Shown: in pieces, positions 48,001 through 59,100 of the stretch
Layout of the letters: each line of letters starts with the position of its first letter
Position numbering within the stretch: position 1 is the stretch's first letter
Assembly (NCBI GenBank): GCA_030268105.1
Contig: BSDZ01000016.1
Coordinates: 689,501 to 753,500, forward strand
Reading direction: 5' to 3'
Origin: Volvox africanus
Taxonomy: Eukaryota > Chlorophyta > Chlorophyceae > Chlamydomonadales > Volvocaceae
Length of the DNA stretch: 64,000 nt
The notes under the pieces: generated by a model
Told to the model about the DNA's origin: nothing
Database searches by the model: none
What the model saw: only the letters and a program-made list of their open reading frames with translations
Position numbers and translations under genes: made by a program

Positions 48001-51000
48001 CTACCCTGCTCCTACCCTGCTCCTACCCTGCCCCTACCCTGCCCCTACCCTGCTCCTACCCTGCCCCTACCCTGCCCCTACCCTGCCCCTACCCTGCTCC
48101 TACCCTGCCCCTACCCTGCCCCTTCCCTGCTCCTACCCTGCCCCTACCCTGCCCCTACCCTGCCCCTACCCTGCTCCTACCCTGCCCCTACCCTGCCCCT
48201 ACCCTGCTCCTACCCTGCTCCTACCCTGCCCCTACCCTGCCCCTACCCTGCTCCTACCCTGCCCCTACCCTGCCCCTACCCTGCTCCTACCCTGCCCCTA
48301 CCCTGCCCCTACCCTGCCCCTACCCTGCCCCTACCCTGCCCCTACCCTGCCCCTACCCTGCTCCTACCCTGCCCCTACCCTGCTCCTACCCTGCCCCTAC
48401 CCTGCCCCTACCCTGCTCCTACCCTGCCCCTACCCTGCCCCTACCCTGCCCCTACCCTGCTCCTACCCTGCCCCTACCCTGCTCCTACCCTGCCCCTACC
48501 CTGCTCCTACCTTGCTCCTACCCTGCCCCTACCCTGCCCCTACCCTGCCCCTACCCTGCTCCTACCCTGCCCCTACCCTGCCCCTACCCTGCTCCTACCC
48601 TGCCCCTACCCTGCCCCTACCCTGCTCCTACCCTGCCCCTACCCTGCTCCTACCCTGCCCCTACCCTGCTCCTACCCTGCTCCTACCCTGCTCCTTCCCT
48701 GCCCCTACCCTGCTCCTACCTTGCTCCTACCCTGCCCCTACCCTGCCCCTACCCTGCTCCTACCCTGCCCCTACCCTGCTCCTACCCTGCCCCTACCCTG
48801 CCCCTACCCTGCTCCTACCCTGCCCCTACCCTGCCCCTACCCTGCCCCTACCCTGCTCCTACCCTGCTCGTACCCTGCCCCTACCCTGCCCCTACCCTGC
48901 CCCTACCCTGCCCCTACCCTGCCCCTACCCTGCTCCTACCCTGCTCCTACCCTGCCCCTACCCTGCCCCTACCCTGCTCCTACCCTGCTCCTACCCTGCC
49001 CCTACCCTGCCCCTACCCTGCTCCTACCCTGCTCCTACCCTGCCCCTACCCTGCCCCTACCCTGCTCCTACCCTGCCCCTACCCTGCCCCTTCCCTGCTC
49101 CTACCCTGCCCCTACCCTGCCCCTACCCTGCCCCTACCCTGCTCCTACCCTGCCCCTACCCTGCCCCTACCCTGCTCCTTCCCTGCCCCTACCCTGCCCC
49201 TACCCTGCCCCTACCCTGCCCCTACCCTGCCCCTACCCTGCTCCTACCCTGCCCCTACCCTGCCCCTACCCTGCCCCTACCCTGCTCCTACCCTGCTCCT
49301 ACCCTGCCCCTACCCTGCCCCTACCCTGCTCCTACCCTGCCCCTACCCTGCTCCTACCCTGCCCCTACCCTGCCCCTACCCTGCTCCTACCCTGCCCCTA
49401 CCCTGCCCCTACCCTGCCCCTACCCTGCTCCTACCCTGCTCGTACCCTGCCCCTACCCTGCTCATACCCTGCCCCTACCCTGCTCCTACCCTGCTCCTAC
49501 CCTGCCCCTACCCTGCCCCTACCCTGCTCCTACCCTGCCCCTACCCTGCTCCTACCCTGCCCCTACCCTGCCCCTACCCTGCCCCTACCCTGCTCCTACC
49601 CTGCCCCTACCCTGCCCCTACCCTGCCCCTACCCTGCTCTTACCCTGCCCCTACCCTGCCCCTACCCTGCTCCTACCCTGCCCCTACCCTGCCCCTACCC
49701 TGCCCCTACCCTGCCCCTACCCTGCTCCTACCCTGCCCCTACCCTGCCCCTACCCTGCTCCTACCCTGCCCCTACCCTGCCCCTACCCTGCTCCTACCCT
49801 GCCCCTACCCTGCCCCTACCCTGCTCCTACCCTGCCCCTACCCTGCTCCTACCCTGCCCCTACCCTGCCCTTACCCTGCCCCTACCCTGCTCCTACCCTG
49901 CCCCTACCCTGCTCCTACCCTGCTCCTACCCTGCCCCTACCCTGCCCCTACCCTGCTCCTACCCTGCCCCTACCCTGCTCCTACCCTGCCCCTACCCTGC
50001 CCCTACCCTGCTCCTACCCTGCCCCTACCCTGCTCCTACCCTGCCCCTACCCTGCCCCTACCCTGCTCCTACCCTGCCCCTACCCTGCCCCTACCCTGCT
50101 CCTACCCTGCCCCTACCCTGCCCCTACCCTGCTCCTACCCTGCCCCTACCCTGCCCCTACCCTGCCCCTACCCTGCCCCTACCCTGCTCCTACCCTGCTC
50201 CTACCCTGCCCCTACCCTGCCCCTACCCTGCCCCTACCCTGCTCCTACCCTGCCCCTACCCTGCCCCTACCCTGCTCCTACCCTGCCCCTACCCTGCCCC
50301 TACCCTGCTCCTACCCTGCCCCTACCCTGCCCCTACCCTGCCCCTACCCTGCCCCTACCCTGCTCCTACCCTGCCCCTACCCTGCCCCTACCCTGCCCCT
50401 ACCCTGCCCCTACCCTGCCCCTACCCTTCCCCTACCCTGCTCCTACCCTGCCCCTACCCTGCCCCTACCCTGCTCCTACCCCGCCCCTACCCTGCCCCTA
50501 CCCTGCTCCTACCCTGCCCCTACCCTGCCCCTACCCTGCGCCTCACCGGGTGCAGGTGTACCGCGCCGTGGCGGTGGCGATGATCCTGAAGCGCACCCTC
50601 ATCTTCCCCCGCCTGAGGTGCTACTGCTTCAAGAACTGGTTCATGAGCGAGCAGTGCCGCATTCCGGGGGACAAGGTCACTCAGGTGGGCGAGGGCGTTG
50701 AGTACGTTGGGGAAATGCCGCTCTCAAGGCAGCTAAAGTTGCTGTTCGTTTTGCTTTGCTTCCTCTGAGTCCCTGCCGCGTACATACGTCCATACACAAA
50801 TAAGTACGCACGGGCGCGCACACACACACGTATAGACACGCAAACACACACACACACACTCACACACCGCGCTTTCTCTGATCTCTTCCTCTCCCTCCTG
50901 CGATGCGCCCGCCCCCGCCCTTCTCTGCAGTTCCCGCTGGACTGCGCGCTGGATCAGGTACGCAGAGGGGAGGGGTGGCAGTAAGGACTGCATCGGATTT

Positions 51001-54000
51001 GGGTTGCCAACACGCTCTCTTTGCAGCTGTGCTTGGATGGGGCATTGGGGGGGGAGATTTAGGGTGATCGGGTTTCGGGGTTCAGGGTTTCGTACGGATT
51101 TCATTGGATTATGCTGCACCCTCGGGAGCTGTGGGCACGTTTTCCGTTTTGAGGAGAGAAACGGTGTGATGGGGGCTCATAGGGCCCTCGGGAATAGTTC
51201 ATAATGCTGGTGACATGCAGCCCCTCTTCGCCCTTTTGAGCAAAAACGCAACACACGTGCCATACCAGGAAAGTGTTATTTGATGGATTTGGGCAGAGAA
51301 TGGCTGGAATAGTTGACAGACATAGATCAGCGCCACAAAGCTTGATACCTAGTACTCATATCGGGGTTAGCAGGAGACCAGTTTGACACTTCCCATCACG
51401 AATCCCGGTGGCGTCGTACACGGGCGCCGCTCCGAAACCGGGGACAAGCACCTCACTCCTCAGACCTCACACGCACGCGCGATGGTCGTTATGTGGGCCG
51501 GCATGTGGTCTTCTAGTCAATGAGTCTTCCACCCTAAGTGGCAAATTCCATCGACTCCATTCTACTCCGTTATGGTTGGTTTGGGATCGGCGACGTCCCC
51601 CGACAGATCTTCCGGCCCAAGGTGTTGTACAATTACCCGCCACTGGCCACGAAAGACGGACCGCAGGTGAGAATACGGAACTATACTGGGAATTCAATGA
51701 GTCCATAGATACTTCCAAAGGTTATGCGCCAAAATGTCTAGGTGGGGCTTCTCGTAAGTCTGCTTCTGCCTCGTAGGGAGCGCAAAAGGGGGGTTCCGAG
51801 CGGTCCGATAGGGTGAGGAGAATGTTATGGAAAGGGGGAGGAAGAGAAGATGGAGAGGACAAGGAGGAGGGGGAATGGGGGGGAAGAGGGGGGCATAGGA
51901 GGTGAAGGGGCAGGCCTATTTGGGTGGCCGCTGTGAGATTATATGGTGCAATATTATGAGGTCGACAATTGTTGACAGTCCACCTGATTGATGGTGCCTG
52001 ATCTATCGTTAGCTGCTCACGAGCTCGTCGCTAAAGCATGGGCATGTGATAGAACACAGATGAAGGCACACCATTCAGGATACCTTGCCAACAAGTTCCT
52101 GTGCCACCTGCTTTCCAGAACTTCACGTTCCGCGAGTACAGCCTCCTCGACAATCCGCGCACGCCAGCTTCGGTCAAGAATGGCCAGGTAATGTGGGGGC
52201 CTGCGAGTGGATGGAGTAGATGGACGGAAGGATAGCGCGCTTGAGGGTGATAGGGCTGAGGCACCGCGGGGGGGGGGCCAGGCGGAGCTAGGAAATTCCG
52301 TCATCATGAACGATGGCTGAGATGCTTGCTGATAGCTCTGTCGTCAACGCGCTCACAACAAGCGCTTTGGTTGCTAATAAGATTAACGGGCATGTGTTAC
52401 AAACGACAAACAAGCGAAAGATAGGTCCGCATGTGGCGGATGTGGCAGGCAGGAAGAGCCGTGTCTGGGCCCCTCCTCTTATGGACCATGGCAATCCGGA
52501 GAGGTAGTCAACGGTATGTGCTATCTTCCACCAACTGTCACCAACTGATACCAACTGTCATCTGACCCTGGTCGCAGGTGCTGGTGGTCCCCGAGGGCGC
52601 TGATGCGGGCAACACGACGGGTTTCGCTCAGGTGCTGCGCATAAAACCCAATCTCATGCAGGTTGGAATGGAGAGAGGCGATGTTGGTGGGATGGGGCAC
52701 TGAGACAGCGGGAGTCGTTGGTGGAACAACTGACCCATGGGTCACTGAGAAACCCTCTCTCACAGTTGCTATGCATAATATGAAGGCACTTTCTGCAGTT
52801 CCGACTTCGTTTTTACAACTTAGCCAAACCCAACCCGCTTTCTCTATCACCTGACCCAGAACGACCTGGTCAAAGCGCTGGAGGCGGTCAAGGTGGGGCC
52901 ATTAAAGGGAGGGGGATGCGGCCATAGAAGCCTTTAAGCCCCGTATACCATCCCCCCCCCAGGGGTGGTTGGGGTGTACATATCGTGTAGTAACCTTGAT
53001 GTTGTTTTCGCACGCCCTATGAGTGAGGCCCTCTGGTGCTTTTATCAGTAGTGGGTTCAGATGGGGGGAGGCACCGTAGGCGGAGTACATATGCAAGGTA
53101 GCAGTTATCTCACGTGTCAGCTATCATACAACAAATAACATATCCCGCCAAGATAGAGCGCGGCAGCAGTGCGGGTGAGGCCCTGTGCTGCTGGACGAAA
53201 TCTACATAAGTGTTGTCCCCACCTTCATCGGAGCTCGCGCCCGCGTCTCCGTCCGTCTTATCGGAGCTCCCTTCTCTTCGCCGCTGCTCTTCACCTCATC
53301 TCCCCAAATGACATAGTAGTCAAATCGCCAATCGCCAATGAGTAACCAGTTCGTTCCCCGCTGCATGGTATGGCACCCGACAGGACGCGAAGGTCATCCG
53401 GTTGCGCCATCCGCTGAAGCTTTTTGGGGGCTTCAATGACAAAGTGAGCGTGGAAGCAAAGCCGCGGGGAATGCTGGAGGGAGAGGGAGGGAGAGGGAGG
53501 GAGAGGGAGGGAGGGGAGGAGGGGAGGAGGGGAGACGAACATCGAAACGCTGGTAATGATCGCTGACGAGGCCAGGACTAACCGTCAAGGATGACTGACT
53601 GTTGTCCTCGTCCAAGGCTGCTGCCGACGTGGAGACCCAAAAAAACGTAAACTAGGTTGCCGCCAAGGCCGCGATTAAATGTAGAAAAGCTCAATCGAAG
53701 CCGTCATGAAGGGAGGAGGGGAGGAGGGGAGGAGGGGAGGAGGGGAGGAGGGGAGGAGGGGAGGAGGGGAGGTCTTTCGTTCAGTAGGACAGGAGATGAT
53801 AGCCAAGAGGATCGGGATGAAAGCAAAAAGCAACGGGAGCCGCGATGTTCGTTGGCTGTTACGTTCTTACGAAAAATGGTGAATCTAACCACCTGACGAC
53901 CTCTGACTTCAACTATGACTTAACTGTTGATTAACCTCATAACTGTTACAACCATTTTTTCAATATTTACAGATCCTAGAGGCGTCAGTCAACCACTTTG

Positions 54001-54092
54001 CTTTCAACGTGACTGCCAACTGGTGCTGTCGGGATGAGCCGTACATCGCCAAGGGCATGGCCAAGAAGGTCAAGATGGTTATGTCATGGTGA
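27076..54092 (+). CDS. GT77 glycosyltransferase with EF-hand and Ser-Pro stalk
   Basis: Probable Golgi glycosyltransferase of family GT77 (arabinosyl/xylosyl/galactosyl transferases; XEG113- and RRA-like enzymes modify hydroxyproline-rich glycoproteins). Twenty-four exons: 27076-27183, 27756-27842, 28105-28753, 29217-29296, 30133-30209, 30420-30533, 30878-30939, 31096-31200, 31913-31977, 32884-33024, 33509-33579, 33673-33699, 34173-34250, 34627-34726, 35105-35161, 35664-35699, 50556-50684, 50931-50957, 51607-51666, 52119-52187, 52578-52661, 52860-52892, 53384-53443, 53973-54092. They sum to 2,439 nt, or 812 residues, in frame throughout. Residues 11-30 form one hydrophobic helix after two Arg, a type II signal anchor. 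Residues 76-87 (DQDLDSKLSVHE) fit an EF-hand loop. An acidic region and a Ser-Pro stretch (~207-227) follow. The catalytic domain starts near 255 (ARENTVMLTVADW), with the DVD motif at 365-367, then NPLPYFLG, HTNFNTGVYFVKASPGG, IHMTWVPLSKEGKFHRFRD and PPEYYD. The donor at 27843 (GTGAAG) and the tiny exon 33673-33699 are the weakest points. Substrate and sugar are not known. Confidence 0.9.
28819..28881 (+). repeat. 12-bp tandem repeat (ACAGACAAACAG)
   Basis: About five copies of ACAGACAAACAG just after the third GT77 exon, in intron 3. Confidence 0.9.
29345..29371 (+). repeat. 27-bp dispersed repeat, copy A
   Basis: ATGGGTCACTGAGAAACC... continues for 27 identical bases and recurs at 52737-52763. 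Both copies lie in introns of the GT77 gene, 23 kb apart. Palindromic GACCCATGGGTC sequences occur near both, suggesting degenerate copies of a small element. Confidence 0.8.
29837..29890 (+). repeat. 15-bp tandem repeat
   Basis: Three full copies and one partial copy of GCAGTAGGTGACCGG, identical to each other, in GT77 intron 4. Confidence 0.95.
32117..32448 (-). repeat. Interspersed ~345-bp repeat, copy 2 (inverted)
   Basis: Same family as 9904-10249, in reverse orientation, in GT77 intron 9. It lacks about 15 bp that the other copies have (the CCAATTAAAGTGAC region), a deletion bounded by GACC microhomology. CTAGTTGT occurs directly on the left (32109-32116) and close on the right (32453-32460), a candidate 8-bp target-site duplication. 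A 15-bp direct repeat, GCCGCATGGGCGAGT, also flanks it (32092-32106 and 32473-32487). Confidence 0.85.
33928..33987 (+). repeat. CAT / CATTGT microsatellite
   Basis: A run of CAT triplets passing into CATTGT hexamers and back to CAT, in GT77 intron 12. Confidence 0.9.
35888..35976. repeat. AT-dinucleotide tract
   Basis: Two stretches of alternating A and T separated by a short AT-rich stretch. It lies in GT77 intron 16, about 100 bp upstream of the 11-bp minisatellite. It is self-complementary and could form a cruciform. Confidence 0.85.
36079..50539 (+). repeat. 14.46-kb array of an 11-bp minisatellite
   Basis: About 1,315 head-to-tail copies of CCTACCCTGCC or CCTACCCTGCT, which differ at one C/T position, with very few other variants. 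A degenerate lead-in begins near 36061. The array fills nearly all of GT77 intron 16 (35700-50555). Rare variant units (CCTACCTTGCT, CTCGTACCCTG, CCTAACCTGC, CCCTTCCCC, CCCCGCCCC) serve as landmarks. The 11-bp unit makes every forward frame read the same 11-residue peptide (LPCPYPAPTLP with P/S and P/L swaps), so the array is open for kilobases in all three frames. Only TAACC variants make stops. The reverse strand has TAG once per 33 bp in every frame. The long open frames are therefore repeat artefacts. The G-rich strand (GGGTAGGGGCA) is the template strand of the host gene and matches the G-quadruplex pattern. Confidence 0.98.
52737..52763 (+). repeat. 27-bp dispersed repeat, copy B
   Basis: Identical over 27 bp to 29345-29371, preceded here by TGACCC, so that a perfect GACCCATGGGTC palindrome is formed. 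It lies in GT77 intron 21. Confidence 0.8.
53474..53537 (+). repeat. G/A-rich tandem repeat (GAGGGAGA type)
   Basis: Repeated GGGAGAGGGAG and GAGGAGGGG units, beginning 30 bp after GT77 exon 23. It is purine-only on the sense strand. Confidence 0.85.
53711..53772 (+). repeat. 9-bp tandem repeat (GAGGAGGGG)
   Basis: About seven near-perfect copies of a GAGGAGGGG unit in the last GT77 intron. Like the previous tract it is purine-only on the sense strand. Confidence 0.9.
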
Positions 54093-56112
54093 TAGATGAC
54101 CGACATGACCCCACTAACCCGACTAACCCAGCCGACACGGCCCCATTTGTTCTGACGTTATTGAGAGGCGGCGGGTATGCGGCGAGAGCTCACTGCCCCA
54201 AATGGTGGCGTCGGTGGCTTCGGTGGCTTGGCACTCTCTGTTGCCCATTGACTTTCTAATGCACCCCGCCCACCATCACCTGCTCCATGGGCCTTGATGA
54301 ACCACATTTGGCCTCGTACGGCCGCACGAACTAACCGTAGTAAGCGTGATGGATAGAAGTTGGAAGTTAGGACGGATTACATCTGGTCGGACAAACGGAT
54401 GCGCGATGCGTAGTGGGTGATATACATTGGCGTAGGGACCTGCACGGCTTACCCTGCTGAGGAGATTCCCACCTCACCAGGGAAACTCCACCAAAGTAAG
54501 AACGGATAAGCCACGATGTTCAAGGACGACGTACCCGTGGGGCGACATCTCCCCCAAAAATGTTCACTTGCAACTCCCCCAGCTGTACGCGACGAAAGCC
54601 AAGGCTTTCAGCACCATTGCCCATAGCCAGGCTGGGGGATCGGGCTGAAGCAACAACATTGTGAGCTGTGAGAATGTGTGTGTTTGTGGAGGAGGGGGCA
54701 CTTGATGACCTACTTCATAACCTGACAAATGGCGGGCAATGGGGGTCGTACAGCGGAAGTTTGCGGTCCTTTGTCACTGGACACCGGAAGACGGATACCG
54801 ATGGCGCTGCCGCCCAGGATTGAGGCAATCGGGATGCTCGGGAGATGGGCATCAGCACCAGTACGAGTTCTTTTTGGATTTCGGTGATCTCTTCCAGCCT
54901 GGAAGAGTGGCGATGTGGTAAGAGATTAAGGGTTGGAGCTGCTCATGTGATGATTGTCAGTGTACGTGGGAGGGGAGCTAGCCGCTCCTGAGCATGTGAG
55001 TACCTTAATATGTTGTGCAGCGAGTTCACCACCAGTACGCGCGAGCAGTGTTTACACAACTGCCCTCATTGAAAAGGCTTTCCTCCCTCTGCACCACAAA
55101 CCGTATTTTGGGCAAGCAAGTAATAAACATGAAATTATTAAGTAACCTATTTAGAGACATAACCTGGAATTTATTGATTTTGGTTGAATGGAAGGTTGAC
55201 AGCAACACACGACCACAGCATTCGGCATGGCATCGAGATCGTTGTCCGTTGTCAGGTCGTGAACCACGACGGTTTCCGGATGGTGTGATCTGAAAAATTG
55301 ATAGCATGTGAATGGTTTATCATAATATTCAGAAGGTTTTGGGCAGCCGTAGGATGTACCTGGTTTGCACCACTAGATATACAAAGAAGGTCCATTTTGA
55401 TCCATTTCGGCCATTTCGGCCTCGCCTTATTAGATCACGACCCTTGCGTCCAAGTACGGGACTTGATCTTCATTTGGTTCATATGACAGGGCTACTGCAA
55501 TGCAAGGTTACGCTGTCGATTTCATTGGTGACCGTCCACCATGGGTTTTTCAGTGGGGTGTATACTTGCACTCGAGAGGAACCCCTGTAAACAATTTCTA
55601 CTAGTGTTATGATATTATAAAATAAGCTCAAAGTAATAACATTGGCCGTCGCAGGGAGATAATTGCATCAATCCTGTTATTTACCAGGCTTTCGGGTACC
55701 GCACAAAACGAGGATACATTCATCGGGACAGAGATTACAATTTTGTTCTATTTGCGGTAAATTATTTTTTTCCGGACAACCTAAATCACTTAAAGGCTTT
55801 ACGCATTTCGGGCAGTTTGGGCCTGACGGCCGACGTTTGTGACATGAAGTTTGGTTGACATTGAATCAGAATTATTCAAGCATTTTTCTTGGGCTTAGAT
55901 TTTCCGTTGGAAGGCTGTCGGCGCTTGGCCCGAGCGCAGGCGGCTGTGGAGCTGTCGAATGAAGGCAAGTGGAAATTTGCTTCAATAGCTCACATTTAAA
56001 GTTTGCCTTTCATTAGAACATTTCCCTGGCTAAACCTGGCTTGCTGCGCTGGACTTTGCATCTTGCCAGCGTTTATTGAGTCGACCATGCACGATCATAT
56101 CATATTACAGAT
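54093..56112. other. 3' UTR of GT77 gene and upstream region of next gene
   Basis: No coding signal was found over this 2 kb. TGTAA at 55586-55590 could be the GT77 poly(A) signal. The promoter of the following gene should lie in the distal part, but no element could be assigned. Short open frames here have no domain signal. Confidence 0.5.
55586..55590 (+). promoter_or_regulatory. Candidate TGTAA poly(A) signal of the GT77 gene
   Basis: The first TGTAA I see after the GT77 stop codon, about 1.5 kb downstream. This is position evidence only. Confidence 0.3.
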
Positions 56113-59100
56113 ATGCTTTGCTCAATACAACGTATAATGCAGGTATCGGGCCTTCCAAGCTTGCCCGTGCGGACAACGCTTTGCCCTTGGGTTAGAACAG
56201 CACAGTCTAGTCCTTGCTGGCCTTCGGAGGTCCGGTTCACACAGCGGCGAAGGCTGCCGCTTCAAGTTGTGGCATTGGACGCTGAAGCAACGGTGCGTGG
56301 TATCCCGCAGGTGCAGCTGGCGTGGGTTGTGGGGTAATTGACAACCCATCCAGACGACTTGTAGGTTGATTGACAAATACCATCCGTTGTAACAATCTTA
56401 TGGCCCGAGTCTCCCCAGCGTTATCTACCCAACCACATTTCGTAATACTTTAACTTCTCCCTTAACCCCGTTCTCCCAGCCCCGAATAGCCCCGTTCGAG
56501 GGTTAGCTACCATACTGGGTGCTGGTGCTTATCACACCGCCTAGCACGTATATGGTAGATAAGGGTCCATCCATCCCTCTCGATCAGTGATCAAGTACGC
56601 TTGCTTACCACTAATATCTAGTGGACTGCTGATAATCTTTTTGCACGAGTCCGGACTCGTGCCAATGAATCGTTTTGAATCTTTCCTGGCCCTCGGGCAA
56701 TGAATGTGTCCTTTCGGAAAACAAGGTGGTGGGGCCACCGATGTGGGGCACCCATGTGTATGTGTATGTGTGCACACGAAAGGATACAGATCCTTGAGAC
56801 ATCCCGATGAGGGTGACGCGCACGACGCCGTGACATCACCAAGCGGATGCCGCGCGATGGGGGCTTGAAGATGAGGTTGTCAGGTTGTGTTGCCACACTC
56901 GTTTCTGTTGCCACATGAGGGCTGGTGCCACCGCCACACGCGGAGGGATCATCAGGATCATCTCCTGCACACCGATTAGATCTTTCTCCGCCAGCATTTT
57001 CTCTTACGGTACGGTACTGTGCCTCTCGTTACGGCTACGCCATCCATGCTCACCAGGTTGCTTTGGTGGAGCCCAGCCCAAGCAACGGCGTGCGCACACC
57101 CGCTGTGGTGGCGGCAGCTGTGGAGGTCAGCCAGGAGGTGGTGGTAGAGCCGCTGCCAGAGAAAAACTTTGGCGGACTGCGTGGCGGCCGGTATCCTTTC
57201 CTGTACGATAACGTGTACGGCTTGCCGGTTGTACGACAAGTTGCTAGCTATGGGGAGGCACTGGAGGGGCTCAGGTGCGGAGGTGTATGCGTGGGAGGCT
57301 GGTGTTATGGTGATGGGGTTCGCGCAAGGGTGCAGGCTCGAGTAGCAGTCAGCCAGCTGGGGGGCCCGCTGCGAATGGGCAGATCTCCGCGAGGGGTTTT
57401 GCAGCCCGATGTAGACAAGGAGTCCCGAAGTACGCTCGCATACACACACACGCATACACACACACGATGGACATGCCGGGAGCCATCTCCCTGACTGCTC
57501 GATCAAAAATCATATCTGATCCGTATCCCTTCTCACCGTTTCATCACCGCTGATATTCCCCCCCCCAACTTCCCCCCTCAGGAGCGGGCGCATCGCGGAG
57601 GTGCTCTGGTTCCAGCCTCTGCCCGCCGACACGGCTGGAGGGTCCCGTGAGGCGCTGAGGACAGCGGCGGACGGAAGGTGCTTGCTCAGATACGCCAGCG
57701 GCCAGGTGGGGATGTTGGGTATCGGGTCACGGAAAGGTGTTGATTTCGAGAACGCCTTTCAGCAGCTGGTGGTAGGGACAGGGGGCTGGTGGACAGGGGC
57801 TGCGCGTCCTCGTGTTGCAGTAACCGACCAACCAATTCGGACGGCCGCCCTTTCGTCTCATCGATCATTTCCGGTCTTGGATCTGGATCCGGATCCATAA
57901 TAGAGGGCAATAATGTGGTTTGTTGCGCCTCCTGGGCTGATGCTGATGACTCCTGGTCCATCTTCCGGCCAGGAAGCCCATCTGGCTGGGGTAAAGCACA
58001 CGAGTATTGAAAACACATTGGCAGCCATCACCCATCGTGGCTTGGGCCCCCCTTCAGGACAGATATGTGTTCTCTGTGATGCCTCTTCGCATGGCGCCTC
58101 TCTGGTGACCTCCTTGACCATCGCGATTCCCTTTCCCCAGGGCCTGTCTAAAGGATGTCATCAGCCCGGTTACGTATCGCCCCTTAAACATCACCCGTCT
58201 TACATGTATGTCTTGTGATTTAACTCCTCTACCTCCAAAAGCCCCCTTGCCCTTGCCGTACACCATGCTCTTGCTCACTCAGGTGAAGCAGTCGGTCATA
58301 CCGTACGGCGAGCCGCGGATTATGCAGGTGTGTGTTTGACACGACGTGTCTGTGTGGTGGGGGGAGGGAGGGGGAAAGTTTTTGATATGCGTTCAGTTGC
58401 ATGAACTGCACTGCGGCACTCTCACGATGGAGCGCCTCGGGGGACGGGGCAAAGCGGGTTTGAGTTTACTAATCGTCAAGTGGTTTTACGTCACGGCTTT
58501 CCGTACATGGGAACGTTTTCAGAGGAGGGAAAGGAAACGCAACGTTACGTGTGTCATGTGGGTCGCCGTGTGGATGGCAGGGGTTTGGGGAGTGGGGTGT
58601 TTAGGGGTGGGCTGGGGGGGGGGAAGCACCGTGATGTGTACGGCACGGCAAAGAGGACGTGGGTAAGCACTTGACAAAGGAAGTGGCGGAGCAATGAAGG
58701 CAAGGTATGATGAATACGAAACAAGGTGACAATGAAGAGATTGTAAGGATGAAAAGGAAGAGACATGGAGGGATGTAGGGAGGTACGACGGCGGGTCGGA
58801 GAACGTGAGATTTGCTTCAGGGAGGGCTGGTGATACATGTTTTGCAGCTACTGATGTTATGGGAAGGGAACAACGGGTTATGGGTCAGGCGCTGTGTGTG
58901 TGTGTGTGTATGTGCGATTGAGCAACAGTCGTAGCAGTAGTAACATAATGAGTTCGTACATCCCTGACGCGCCTTGCACGGAGCAGTAGCCATGTGGTTA
59001 CGTCCTCGCAATCGGCACAGTGTTATGGATGTGCCGTACCTCCCTAACTGGATCTCCTCCACCCTTTCATGTCGCCATTTCATGGAAACCTATCCGTACA

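Noticed and set aside
36079..50539. Interpretation of the array as a CRISPR array or as telomeric sequence
   Set aside because: There are no unique spacers, so it is not CRISPR. The unit is 11 bp (CCTACCCTGCC), not the CCCTAAAA telomere repeat, and it is internal to a gene with exons on both sides.
40165..50701. Open frames of 578 to 1,861 codons encoding LPCPYPAPTLP-type repeats
   Set aside because: They are a by-product of the 11-bp repeat: all three forward frames are open and encode the same peptide, the start codons are TTG variants inside the array, and the region is spliced out between two phase-0 GT77 exons.
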